Program-made: the position numbers and the translations under genes
Shown here: piece by piece, positions 53,731 through 64,000 of the stretch
Layout: the number at the start of each line of letters is the position of its first letter
Position numbering within the stretch: position 1 is the stretch's first letter
Notes under the pieces: model-generated
Databases searched by the model: none
Told to the model about the DNA's origin: nothing
What the model saw: only the letters and a program-made list of their open reading frames with translations
From: Magnaporthiopsis rhizophila
Lineage: Eukaryota > Ascomycota > Sordariomycetes > Magnaporthales > Magnaporthaceae
DNA length: 64,000 bases
Reading direction: 5' to 3'
Assembly: GCA_003049465.1 (NCBI GenBank)
Contig: PYSS01000041.1
Coordinates: 214,289 to 278,288 of the forward strand

Positions 53731-54630
53731 TTAAATTTCCATATCCTCAGCCACGCTTCTCGCGATGCCTTCGCCCTCTCCAAGTTCAATCTCCACACTT
53801 GGGGACTCCACGTTGTATCTCGGTCGCGTACTAGCCGAGGTTGATGAGGATGGACTTGCTGGTCTCCTACGGCTCGCAGGCTGCGCGAACGGCGTTGCCG
53901 GGGATGGCGTCGGTCCCGAAGTCGAGAAGCTGCCTGCCTGTGTTCCCTGTATTGCCAGAAGTGGTGGGCCATGCTCGACGAAGCGACCGGCCAAGGTGCG
54001 GGTCGCAACGCCAAAGTTGGGTTGAAAGCGCCAGATGCCGGTTGCTTTCGGTATCCGCCCGGGCGCTTTTTGAACCATGTCGGAAGTGTGATCAGCCTCG
54101 CCGAGGATGAGATACTGACGCGAGACATCGGAAGACTCCCGGAAGTTGTAAGGTTGTTCGTAGTCAAGGTGTTCCAGCCGTTGGTCAAGCCAGGCCATGT
54201 CGAGATGCGTCGCGATGATACTGGACTCGTGACCCGCTGCCTTGGCTTCCCAGTCTCTGGCCCATTCGCTGATGCTTCTCATGCCTTCACCTCTGTCAAC
54301 ATTTAAGCAGCAGCTCGCCGCCAATCGGCTGTCCGGTCGGAACTGGGCCTTGACAAATGGCGACTCTAGGCTCTTGCAGAGCTCGATAGCGGTGTGAAGG
54401 AGGCACACGCATGGGGCGCAATAGACATAAACTTGGAGGAGGGGTAGCTTGGCCTGGATGAAGGCCGCTTGCTCGCAAGTCGGCTCTTGGGAATCCGCCC
54501 CAATTCTTAAGAGGTTGCCCAGTATGCCATCTTCAACTTCATCCCGGACAATATCTTTCACGCCGATAGCGTCCTGGACAACGTACCTACCGTGCTGCGG
54601 CCGGTACCGCTGCGGGTTGATACGTCCCAT
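53731..54630 (-). pseudogene. Unrecognised protein gene, probably frame-damaged at its 5' end
   Basis: The open part encodes 299 residues. The first half is well structured (NPQRYRPQHGRYVVQDAIGV, EPTCEQAAFIQAKLPLLQVY, ISEWARDWEAKAAG). The C-terminal tail is Ser/Pro-rich and then acidic (EIELGEGEGIARSVAEDMEI). Directly upstream on the same strand (54637-54860) other frames carry coherent pieces such as EYFNIGKVFHIDQLMPQT and CDVRVLGSQVVDMGPPYTYG, so the gene probably began near 54855 and is now interrupted by at least two frame changes. The KVFHIDQ-type start faintly recalls DUF6590-like fungal proteins, but I do not assign it. No introns are evident. Confidence 0.4.
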
Positions 54631-55623
54631 CGAAACCTACCGTAACCGTAAGTGTAAGGTGGGCCCATGTCCACGACTTGGGACCCGAGCACGCGGACGT
54701 CGCAGAGTTGGCCAGTCGTCTGTCTGCGGCATGAGCTGGTCAATATGAAATACCTTACCTATATTGAAATACTCTTTACGTCTCTTACATATTGGCTGCG
54801 CGGGAAAATTCTCGCCCATTTTCACCATGAATAGGCATAGGGCTAACCCGGGCATGGTTTCCGGGACGAAAAACAAGCCTATTTTGCATAAACAAAACAA
54901 GCAAAAAACAGGCAGGGGCCAAAAAAAAAAAAAAAAAAACCCAGTTTAAAACGTGCCCTTATTGCTTAAGCTGCAACCAGCGTGCCGAATAGCATTCAGG
55001 CACTCTTGCCGATACAAAACGGCGTAGGCTTCCTTTAACGTGTTCCTGTAGCAACCTCCCGCGAGTCTCGTGAAATATTCAACCTGATCGTCCGTTAGGG
55101 CGCACAAGGGTTACTGCCGCCACCCAGCAAGCCCTGTGAAAGCATGCCCTCATATAACTCTCGTCGAGGCGCGGGTGCGCCGGGTATTTGCGGTGGGCCG
55201 ACAGGCGGTACTTTAAGCTAAGCCCGCCTGTATTAGCTTTTTTTTTGTTTTTTTTTGTAAGTGGCCAGTAAGGACAGGCGGCGGGCACGATCGGCTTACA
55301 TTGGTCAGGTGCCCGCTACCGACGTTTGATATAGGGTGATCGACGGTGGGCGGCAGCAAAATGGTCGGCTTGTTACGCAACAGCACCGACCACGGCGGCT
55401 AAAACGAAAACGGTTGCGCCTGCTGCATAATTTGCAGCTGGGACCTAGGGCCGTACGTAATATGGTGCTGCGGCCCCTGGTGTGGGCTTTGGGAAGGGGT
55501 GCCGCTGTACAACAAGGCCGAGCCGTAATCGGCGCTGGTTGGCGCATCGGTGCGGCGGCAACGCACCGGCAGCAGGCTTATGCGGCCCTGGAAGGAGCTG
55601 CGGTAAACGGGGTTATATAACGG
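54631..55623. other. Upstream pieces of the damaged gene, then gene-free sequence
   Basis: 54637-54860 (minus) holds the presumed 5' pieces of the preceding gene. A run of about 18 A lies at 54921-54938 and a T-rich tract at 55239-55257. The remainder shows no coding signature. Confidence 0.45.
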
Positions 55624-56154
55624 CTATAGCGGGCCGCCTCGCGGGCCGGCAGCGTATAGGTGGTGGTGCTGCATATTGCCTGGGCCTGGCAGGGCGGCGC
55701 CAGCATGCCTCAGCAGGGTCGACCATATAGTTGGGCTGATCGAGGGGGCCGTTCGCTCGGCCTCGCGCAGGAGCTCCGTATCGGCGCGGCGGACAATATC
55801 GTGCAGCCGATTCCTATCGTTGCAGTAAAAGTCGCGCTCGGCTTAGGCCCGGCCCAGGCACGCCTCCAAATCCTCCAGCTCCTTTTTAAAATCGCCGTTC
55901 TGCCTTTGCAGCTCCGCATTCTGCTTCTCAATAATTTGGATCTTCTGCTTTTTGCGGTCCCGGAACCGGCGCAAGGCATTCGCGGTGTACTTCCTTTTAT
56001 TATCGGCCTTTTTGGACGCCTGGAATATGTCCATATCAATGCGGATAGCCTCGGCGCCTTCGGGCTGGATCTGGAGCGCCAGTCCCGTGCCGCCCTCGGC
56101 CCCGCCGCTTATCACAAAATCTCGTATCAGGGTTCCGGTATTAGAAACCGCCAT
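55624..56154 (-). pseudogene. bZIP transcription factor interrupted by one in-frame TAA
   Basis: From the ATG at 56154 the protein reads an N-terminal tail and then a fungal bZIP: the basic region KRKYTANALRRFRDRKKQK (about 55-73), followed by a leucine-zipper-like heptad stretch (IIEKQNAELQRQNGDFKKEL). The frame stops at TAA 55843-55845 but continues in the same frame with AERDFYCNDRNRLHDIVRR, the block that normally follows the zipper in this fungal bZIP class. It ends at 55624. A single C-to-T change (CAA to TAA, the CpA context favoured by RIP) explains the stop. The truncated product would still contain the whole DNA-binding and dimerisation region, so it may not be functionless. Confidence 0.7.
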
Positions 56155-56629
56155 CACCCTCCTTCTCTTTTACCACCCTGGCTGCCCTGCGGATATCAGT
56201 CCGCCTAATAGCGCCCCCCCGGCGGTAACCACCTTTCGGGCTTCAGTAGCCTTCCCATCTTGGTGCATTTCCTGTTCGGCCCCATCGTATCGTTATCGTT
56301 GTTGTCGTTATCGGGCAAACTGGCGGGGCTATGGTTGCTTCGTCCGTACAATGGCTATAATATCGATCTGAGCCCAAACGGTGCGTTTTTACGGCTGTAA
56401 GGGGGGTTCGCATATGGGATCGAAGGTACCGGCCTGTGGGTTTGTATGCTGAACAGAGGAATTTAATAAAATGAAAAAGGCGCATAATAATAAAAGGGCA
56501 GGCCCATGCATAAGCGGGAGAACGAGTGCTTTTGCTGGTCCTTTATTACGTTGGGGCCCCTTAGGCTAACGGAGCAATAAATACCCGGCAAGATCCGTTT
56601 TCCAGAAAAGCTCGGGTGGTGCTACCCAT

Positions 56630-56735
56630 GTTGCGGCTGTGGTTGTGCCTGCGGCTGTTGTTATTGCTGCTGTTGTTGCTGCTGCTATTATTGTGGCTGC
56701 TGCTGTTGCTTATCAGCCCATACCGCATACAACAA
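56630..56735 (+). repeat. Degenerate GCT/GTT trinucleotide tract
   Basis: Runs of GCTGTT/GCTGCT with interruptions (GGCTGTGGTTGTGCCTGCGG, then TGCTGCTGTTGTTGCTGCTG) are followed by CAACAACAACAACT at about 56728. This is a microsatellite; no frame is convincing. Confidence 0.7.
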
Positions 56736-58755
56736 CAACAACTGAGACTCCGGCAAAGGGCGCGGTGTTACTAATGGTGTGGTTAGGGTTAGTGGGGATG
56801 GAGAAGGCCCTGCCCTAAATAGGAAGGGGAACGAAGGCAAGGGCAGAAACATCACGCCCTACGAGCCTAGCCGAGGGGCCGCACTTGCGTTTAGGGGTTT
56901 GCTGGACTCGCTGGGTTCTGAGTGCAGGTGGTTCGTTAATGTGCCGTTTTGGCGCTGTATTATAGGGCCGGGCAAGTTTGGAATGTCGCACATGTTGCCC
57001 GATGGTGAGGGTTTGGAAGATTGCTGAAGGCGGCTGTATGGCAGCGGCTTATTATTGATGCATGTTGCTGGCTCGGGCTTTGTTGGTGCCAATTCCTGTT
57101 TTTACGGCGCCTTTATCGTAGGAGCAGATTGCCAAAGCGATAACGGGGATATAAAATAGCCACACCCCTTTTTATATCTACTTTTCGTTAAACCTATTTG
57201 TATATTAAGCGGTTTGGCGGAGTGCGGGAAGTTTCCGCCGGTAAGAAAATGCTATAACAGGCAAATTCAGGCTAACCCTGCCGTTTATTCACACCTGTCT
57301 TCCACCAATATTGCGATCATTTTTTCGAATATTATATCTTTTTGATAAGGATAACTGGTATGGCTCTAGGGCCAACCGGACCAATGCACATTTATTCCGG
57401 GTCGTTTGCTTTTGCCTAATCGGATGAAGCCGTCCGTTCCTGGCAAAGGATACGCCTTTTTCATTTTCTATCTATTATGGGTATTACCATTTTAACAAGT
57501 CCATAGCAAATCGAATCCCAAAGGGCCGGCTATTTCATGTTAACCCTTTTGATCAACCCCCTTATTGTTGGCGATACCCTGTATATTAAGCTGTTCCGTT
57601 TCCATACTATCAGCGGATTGTTTTCCGTATCCAGGATTGGTAAAAATCCAGCATCCTGCCCTTTTACCCTGGTTTCGGGCTCATTTTATTGCGTTTATAA
57701 TTGTTATTACCAGAGTGCCACCCAAAGCCACCCCCACCGAATGGGTGCTCTTCTGCTGAGCTGGGGGCACAAGCGGTTAATGCCTTTATTTGTATTGTGC
57801 AAATTGTGTGATGCCTAATGTAATATGTATTAGGCTTATTTAACCCACCCATCAAATTTGGGTTATAAAATGACCTTACCCGCCTTATAGTTTCGATTCC
57901 AACTGGGACAAGATCGGTATTTAATATGGATAACTGGGGATTTTTTATAATAGTCTTTACGCTGCTAATAGTCCATTTATTTTTTTGCCCAATCATTTAG
58001 TATTAATCCTTTAATGTGCATTTTATTTTGTTAGCCGCAAAAGTTGCAAAGGTTGTATTTTTGATAATTACGGCAACCGTGGGGCTTACCGTGATTTTGG
58101 CCTTTGTATTGCCGGTGCATTTAATTTATATTCAACATCATTTTTTAATTTAAGTTATTTATATTTATTTTTTGTTTTTATTTGATATAAGTTTTTTTTA
58201 AAATATAAATTGGGATTATTTTAATATAATTATAGGTTTTTTTTATTATTTATTACAAATGTACGCCGGTCATAAAGGAATGGCAAATCCCGTTACTTAT
58301 ACTGGATACCGGTATTTTCTTTGGTTTTTATCCTGTTTTACTGGTTTTTTTAATATCTGTTCTAATTTTTTTAACCAAAAAATTATTACTATTATCCCAA
58401 TTAGCATTGGGCTGTTTTACGGCCTTTTGATATTATTATTTATTTATACCGAAAATGTACCTGTTGAAAACTTATAATACTAAAGGTTAATTTGAAACCA
58501 GCTAAAGGGTTCGGTAATTTGCAGCTTAATAATTTTTTTTAATTTATTAGCAATTTTGTGTTGCATATTTGGGGGGGCTTTAAAATAAGCAAGCCTTTCA
58601 TTTTTGGTAAGCTTGGTTTTTAATTTTGCGGTTTTTTATGCTAATAAATAATTCAGGTTGCCGCTATTATAAAAGGCCTGGCCATTTATATTGCCTGGGT
58701 TTGGGAATATTGGAAAGCCCCGATTTGTGCATTTTTTGCATCCGTTTGTGCAAAA
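56736..58755. other. Transition to AT-rich subtelomere, no supported gene
   Basis: GC content falls sharply after about 57100. Small open frames (for example 56779-57027 and 57537-57818) have no recognisable domains. The sequence is probably RIP-degraded repeat DNA, but no domain can be named. Confidence 0.45.
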
Positions 58756-58887
58756 CTGGGCTTTTTTGTTATTTGGATTTTTGCACAACTGGACTTTTTT
58801 ATTGCCCCGATTTGTACACGACTAAATTTTTTTATTGTTTGGATTTTTGCATGGCTGGACTTTTTTATTATTTGGATTTTTGCATAA
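58756..58887 (+). repeat. 33-bp tandem repeat, four copies
   Basis: Units start at 58756, 58789, 58822 and 58855, each exactly 33 bases, with consensus CTGGACTTTTTTATTATTTG followed by GATTTTTGCATAA. The period is a multiple of three and the frame is open on both strands. On the minus strand it reads as an 11-residue Lys-rich repeat of the form S-x-AKIQ-x-IKK-x; on the plus strand it is hydrophobic and Cys/Phe-rich. The hydrophilic minus-strand reading is more protein-like, suggesting the remnant of a repeat-containing protein. Confidence 0.8.
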
Positions 58888-60479
58888 CTGGCCTGCAATT
58901 TTGGGAGATCATGTTTGCGATCCTGCGGCACAAATTCGGCTGTTTGGCTATCGGATTTTCCCGCTCTTTCAAAAAGGGATGCAGCAATACCAATAGAAGC
59001 CGGGTACGGCATATCAACTGGCGATTGCTAAGTTTTGCCTGGTTCTGTTGCCCTTATATCAGACCTAAGCATTAGCCAATTGCTGTATCCCGGGAAGGCG
59101 GATCAATAAAAGGGCCATTTAAACAAGCGAATAATATGCATAGAAATTAAAAGTTATATTCCCCCATCTTTTTAGGGAAAAAAGCGCTAAACGCCTCTAA
59201 TCGATACCGAATTTGTTGGATTTATAATTGCGGAAACTTTAAAAAGCCATAATAAAATTATGCTTTTCCAAACAGGCTAACTGTTACAAACGGTTCTTTG
59301 CTCCTAGGGTAGGGTACGTTAGGAGAGGTGCTGAGCAGTATGATTTTCACAAGGTTGCTTGTGCTGGGGAACTGGAATAGTAATAAAGGTTTCGATTGTT
59401 TGCCCAAAGGGTTGCCTTGGAGCTAATTTAGGTTAACTGATGCCGAGGCCTCAATTAAAGCTACCTAGCACGGTAAAAAACCCTTGCCTTATATACCAAC
59501 GATCCTTTTATATTATGTTAGTGCTATATTTGCTATGTTTATAACAGATATATTACTATGCTATATTTGCTATATTTATAATAAATATATCACTTGTATT
59601 TAGGTAAATGCCTGACCATATAACCCTTTTTTTTTGCCTGGCCTTAATTATTTGGCCCCTGGCTTTTATAACTGCGGGGTAAAGGTATTCTGCTGGGGTT
59701 TAGCCCTAGCCTTTTTACTTTTTGCCGGTTATGGTTATAACATTAGGTTTCCCTTTTTAGGCCAAATTTTTTTGGCCATACCTGTAACCCTGTCCTTTTA
59801 TCAGTGGTAAATTTTTTCCTTTTTTACCAATTTTTACCCTTTTTCTTTTCTAACAAAATGTTTGGTCAGGTGCAAAAATATAAACCGATATTTTCAACTA
59901 TCCGTCGAAATAATTTCCTTGTTTTTATTATTTTATTTTTTATTATTATACCTTTTTGTTTTAATTGCAAGGCTGATAGTTTTTTTTAGTGCAGCGCATT
60001 TTTCCGTAACCGATCGCGCTGCGATCAATATATTTGTTTCGGCTGTTTTTATTGCAACATTTTGGGCCCGTTACCCAAGCACCTCCTTATTTATAACACC
60101 CAGCACGCTTATTTAAAAACGGAGCTAAAGGTTGCAAAAAAAAAGCACCGATCGGTAAATGCAAAAATCGAACATTTTTGTAAGCAAAAAAAATAATAGC
60201 GTAAAAAATTAACTCGTGCAATCCGCCGTGGGATTAATTTTATAAAAAAGCTGGAACGGGTTAAGCGGGAGAAAACCGAAAAGGTGGCCGCAAAAATCCC
60301 TGTTTTGTTTCCAAATTTGCCAATTTCCGATTTTTCTCCGTTATTCCCGAACTGGGCCGATTATAGGATTAACCCCGATTTTAATCTGCTGGTTTTGCTT
60401 TAACCAGGTAAATTATTTTGGTACGGGCGTTTTGAGCCGAAATTTAAATTCCGGTATTGGTATTAATTTTTTTCCAAAA
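58888..60479. other. AT-rich sequence without recognisable genes
   Basis: A 37-base direct repeat occurs at 59522 and 59559 (TGCTATATTTGCTATRTTTA). A telomere-like CTAGGGTAGGGTACGTTAGG occurs at about 59305. Open frames at 59804-60116 have no domain. The 3' end of the retrotransposon to the right probably lies in 60000-60480, but no long terminal repeat could be delimited. Confidence 0.45.
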
Positions 60480-63400
60480 GCTTTTCGCCGGTATTTTTTA
60501 AAAGTTTTTAGCGCATTTTTTAGGTTTATTTTTTTTTTCCAAATGCTTTTTTTAATTTTGTATCCTGCTTATTTAACTAAATAATATTTGGTTCCGTTAA
60601 TAATATTTTTGTTCAAAATTTTTTCAATTTTGTATTTTTGTTTTGGGTCGATTTTTATTAATTTGTTATTTTTAAATTTTGGTGGTGCTAGCTTAAGCAA
60701 ATTAATATAAAAAACCGGATAGTTATATATGGTTAATAGCAGTTAAAATTCGTAATTAATATCGGAAATTTTTTTTAGGATTTTAAATAATTCCAATTTT
60801 TTATAGTTTAATTTATTATTTGGTTATTTTGTTTTAATATTATATCGAAAAAGATAAATGTTATTTCCCTTTTTAAAAGTTGGTTTTTTGATTTTTTTTT
60901 TATTAGTTTATATAAATATATATTATTGCAATTTTTTTAGCTTTGCCTGAAAATTTTTATATAGTTTGATAAATTTTTTCACCTGTATTTTTGCTATTAG
61001 GGTATGTGGTTTTGCCCTGGGTTTTTTATATACTGTAAATATATATTTATAATTTGCATAAAATGGTATGGTTCCTGTATTTTTATATATTAAACTGTTA
61101 TATACAAATTATATTATAAGGAATAATTGTACCCAATTATTTTATTTATAATTAATAAAATAATATAAATATTATTTTATAGTTTGGTTTGTTCGTTTTG
61201 TTTATTTATCCGTTTAAGGATAATAAGCTATAAAAAAGGCATATTTTGCACCCAGATTTGCTATAAGCTATTTCCAAAATTTATTATTAAATAATTTGTT
61301 TCGGTTTAAAATTATGCATTTCGGTGTTCCGTATTTTGCAATTATATTCCGGATAAAAATATAAATTAGGTTTATAATTTTCGCATTTTTCTTAAATAAT
61401 AAATATATAGTATATTTGGTAAATTGATCGATTATTATTATAATACTATTATACTGGACATTTATAAGGGGTTTTTTTAATTTGGGTAGCTTTGTAACAA
61501 AATCCGCCGTAACTTTTTGCTATACCTTGCTAAATGCTAGTAAAGGTTATAGCAAATTATAAGATTTATACCTGTTAATTTTGTTTTTTGCATAATTTTT
61601 GCAATTTTTAATTATATTTTATATTTCGGCATAAATTTTTGTAAATTTATAATATTATCAAAATTTTTTTCAGGTTTTAGCAATCCCCTGGTATTTATTA
61701 ATTATTTGGCTATAAACCTGCTGGATTTTTTCTGGGGTTCAGCTTTTTTGTTGGATTATTTTGGCCAGCGCCCGTTATACCGGGATTAGGGATCCGTTTG
61801 GTTTTTTGGCCAAAATTGCGCATATTTTTGGTGGTATATTTATCTAATGGTTCGATTAACGGTTTAAAATATCCGCTCGGCCGTTTTTTGATCCTTTTTT
61901 AACCTTAATTTAAAAATTATAATTTTAAAAAAATTGGTTTTATCGGATTTGTTTTTTGTTTAGTATTTGGCTGGTGGTGAATTGTGATAGGTTTTTGTAA
62001 TTAGTATATATTATAATTTGGTGGTTGGTTTTATATAAATATACCTTTTATTTTTTTAAAATTTTGATAATAATAAGGAGCTTTTTATTATGGATTTGAT
62101 AATTTAGCTCAGGTTTATTTAATTTTTGCAAAAAGAATATATAAGGGTGCAACCTTTTTTGGTTGTTTCGTTATTTTAGCTATCCCCTAATAGCAAAATT
62201 TAACGTATTAATTTTAATTTTAAAGGGTTTTTTTGGGTTTGGTATTATTAATATCGGTATTTAAATAATAGCTTTTTTTAGCAATTTGAAAATTATTTAT
62301 TTTTATATCCCTTAATAAAACTGGGTATTGTTTTTGGTAAAATCTGTAAATGATATAGCCTTTTTGCTAAAATTTCGGATAAATTTTCGGTAAAAGTTCA
62401 AAAATTTTAGGAAATTTTATACTTTTTAACCATGGTAAATATAAGCTAATTTTTTACCGCCTGTACTTTTTTGGATTTTATCCGGATTTTTCCTTATTTA
62501 ATAATAAATCCGAAAAAAATTACCTTTAGAAAATGCTATATGCATTTATCCGGGTTAATTAGAAATTTTGCATCCTGCAATTTTTGTAATATTTTATGCA
62601 TATATTGTTTATATTTTTCCAGTATTTTTAAAAAAATCAGGATATTATCCAAATATACAAAAGCGAAAATATCGAGATATTTTTGTAATATATAATTAAT
62701 TATTCGCTAAAATATGGCTGGTATATTAATAAATTCGAAAATTATTATTAATAATTTAAAAATTCCAAGCTTGGTCCGAAAAGCGGTTTTTTATTTATCC
62801 CCCTCCTTAATTTTTAATAAGCTATATGCTTTGCATAAATTTAAGGCTATAAACCACCGGTTTTTTCCAAGTTTGTTTTTAAATTTATCGATTAAAAATA
62901 AAGGATACCAATTTTTTATTATTTTCTGATTTAACGGATAATAATTAATATATATCCGTTCCTTCCCGTTTTTTTTTAAAAATAAATAAAATTTTATATC
63001 CTATAAAAGAATTGGAAGATTTGGTAAGTTCCTTTCTGATTTTTTCCTTAAGCTGTTCCTATAGCAGCTTTTTTTATCGAGGATTTAATCGGTACAATTT
63101 TTGATATTTAAATTATGCTTCCGGTTTAAGCTTAATTTTGTAGTTAAATAATCCATATTTTGGTAATACCATTTCCAAATTTTTTTGGAACAGTTTCCAA
63201 TATTTGTGGTATTTTTCAAAAATATTTTTAAATTTTTTTTTGGTAATTTTTTACTTGTTGGGTCCGTTTATGTTTATATTTATTAGTATTTCGGTTAGTG
63301 CGGTTTATTAGGATTAATTGCCAAATTTTGCTATTATTGCAATTGCCTTTTCTGGTATCCGTTTTTTATTATCCGGGACCCGTGGTTATTGGGCTTTTTT

Positions 63401-63900
63401 ATTAATTAATAATAATTTCCTCCATTAAATTTGTTCGGTAACCCAATTTATTAAAAAATTATACTTTTTGAGCTATAAAAAGCCTAAAATCAGGTTTTTC
63501 CCTTTTATATTTATAATATCCAGGATTATTTCGCAGGTTTTTCCCAAAAGTCGAAATTTAAATTAATCAGTTTTAATATCGATTTTTCCTCCGTTAAATA
63601 TAATTAGCTCTTATTTTATTATTATAAGGTTATATGGCTTTTTTTTTAATATATCGGAATATTATACCTTTTTATTATTTTTGGCAAAAAATATTTTTTT
63701 TGGGTTTTGCAATCGATTATAATTTTTATTTTTCGCCTTTTCCAATATATCGTTATCCTAATATATTTATACTGGTCGGTAATCGTTATTACTAAAAATT
63801 TTACTGGTTATTACCCTATCCGTGCTTTATTTTTGGATAAATTTCCTAATTTTTTACTTAGGGCATTTATTTCCGGGCTTTAATTGCTTTTATTAATCAG
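60480..63900 (-). mobile_element. RIP-degraded chromodomain Ty3/gypsy retrotransposon, 5' truncated at the telomere
   Basis: Minus-strand translation, through many stops, gives the pol domains in gypsy order. The RT entry block is at about 62950-63260 (for example KERIYINYYPLNQKIIKNWY). The catalytic YxDD box is degraded to YLDN at 62644-62655. RNase H lies at about 61990-62115 (PELNYQIHNKELL). The integrase core is at about 61200-61515 (VTADFVTKLPKLKKPLINVQ), with a degraded second Asp. The integrase C-terminal region is at about 60700-61180. The chromodomain is at about 60500-60640, with its conserved Trp now TAG. Lost codons are G-to-A or C-to-T changes, typical of RIP. The gag and probably protease regions, expected to the right of 63300, are missing or unreadable before the telomere. 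The element is inactive. Confidence 0.88.
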
Positions 63901-63907
63901 GCAAACC

Positions 63908-64000
63908 TAGGGTTAGGGTTAGGGTTAGGGTTAGGGTTAGGGTTAGGGTTAGGGTTAGGGTTAGGGTTAGGGTTAGGGTTAGGGTTAGGGTTAGGGTTAG
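63908..64000 (+). repeat. Telomere, (TTAGGG)n
   Basis: About fifteen perfect TTAGGG repeats run to the end of the window, G-rich strand reading outward. This is the correct orientation for a right chromosome end. The first unit is CTAGGG at 63907, adjoining retrotransposon-derived AT-rich sequence with no subtelomeric spacer. Confidence 0.98.

Noticed and set aside
59305..59330. Interstitial telomere-like CTAGGGTAGGGTACGTTAGG
   Set aside because: There are only two imperfect units in AT-rich DNA, too short to call an interstitial telomere.

Overview
The window is the right-hand end of a chromosome from a filamentous ascomycete, most likely a Sordariomycete. Five things support this: GC-rich coding sequence, short spliceosomal introns (GTRNGT, CTRAC branch site, YAG), typical fungal families (TRK potassium transporter, HET relic, Zn2Cys6 and bZIP regulators, 2EXR), an AT-rich block with the C-to-T signature of repeat-induced point mutation (RIP), and about 15 copies of TTAGGG at 63908-64000. 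Genus cannot be fixed from sequence alone.

1-26 kb holds ordinary chromosomal genes: a frame-broken 2EXR gene, two secreted proteins, a TRK potassium transporter whose intron contains an assembly gap in a poly-T run, a frame-broken membrane protein, a GT32 mannosyltransferase-like enzyme, a membrane acyltransferase, a possible Golgi type II protein, a FAD-oxidoreductase/Rieske fusion, an HD hydrolase and a 14-TM MFS exporter. A CAP-like secreted protein and a decayed HET-type gene follow at 26-28 kb.

28.5-48.4 kb is the centrepiece: an apparently complete and intact catabolic cluster arranged as four divergent pairs plus a regulator. The members are an APC-family amine/GABA-type permease and a MoaF-family protein; fumarylacetoacetase and homogentisate 1,2-dioxygenase; a Zn2Cys6 regulator; a Dabb protein and a CYP504-type phenylacetate hydroxylase; and a flavin monoamine oxidase and a copper amine oxidase. 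The implied route is uptake of an aromatic amine such as phenylethylamine or tyramine, oxidative deamination, arylacetate, ring hydroxylation to homogentisate, ring cleavage, and fumarate plus acetoacetate. Three proteins end in SKL or SKI, which suggests that the amine-oxidising half is peroxisomal. All four divergent promoters contain inverted CGGAA/TTCCG elements, which are candidate operators for the cluster regulator. The homogentisate dioxygenase gene appears to contain a 2-nt micro-exon. Aldehyde dehydrogenase and maleylacetoacetate isomerase are not in the window.

48.5-57 kb is subtelomeric: a decayed zinc-type oxidoreductase, an intact secreted GH10 xylanase, long stretches without recognisable genes, a damaged unknown gene and a bZIP gene stopped by one TAA. 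57-63.9 kb is very AT-rich and contains a RIP-degraded chromodomain Ty3/gypsy retrotransposon on the minus strand (RT, RNase H, integrase and chromodomain all still traceable). Its 5' end lies directly against the telomere repeats.
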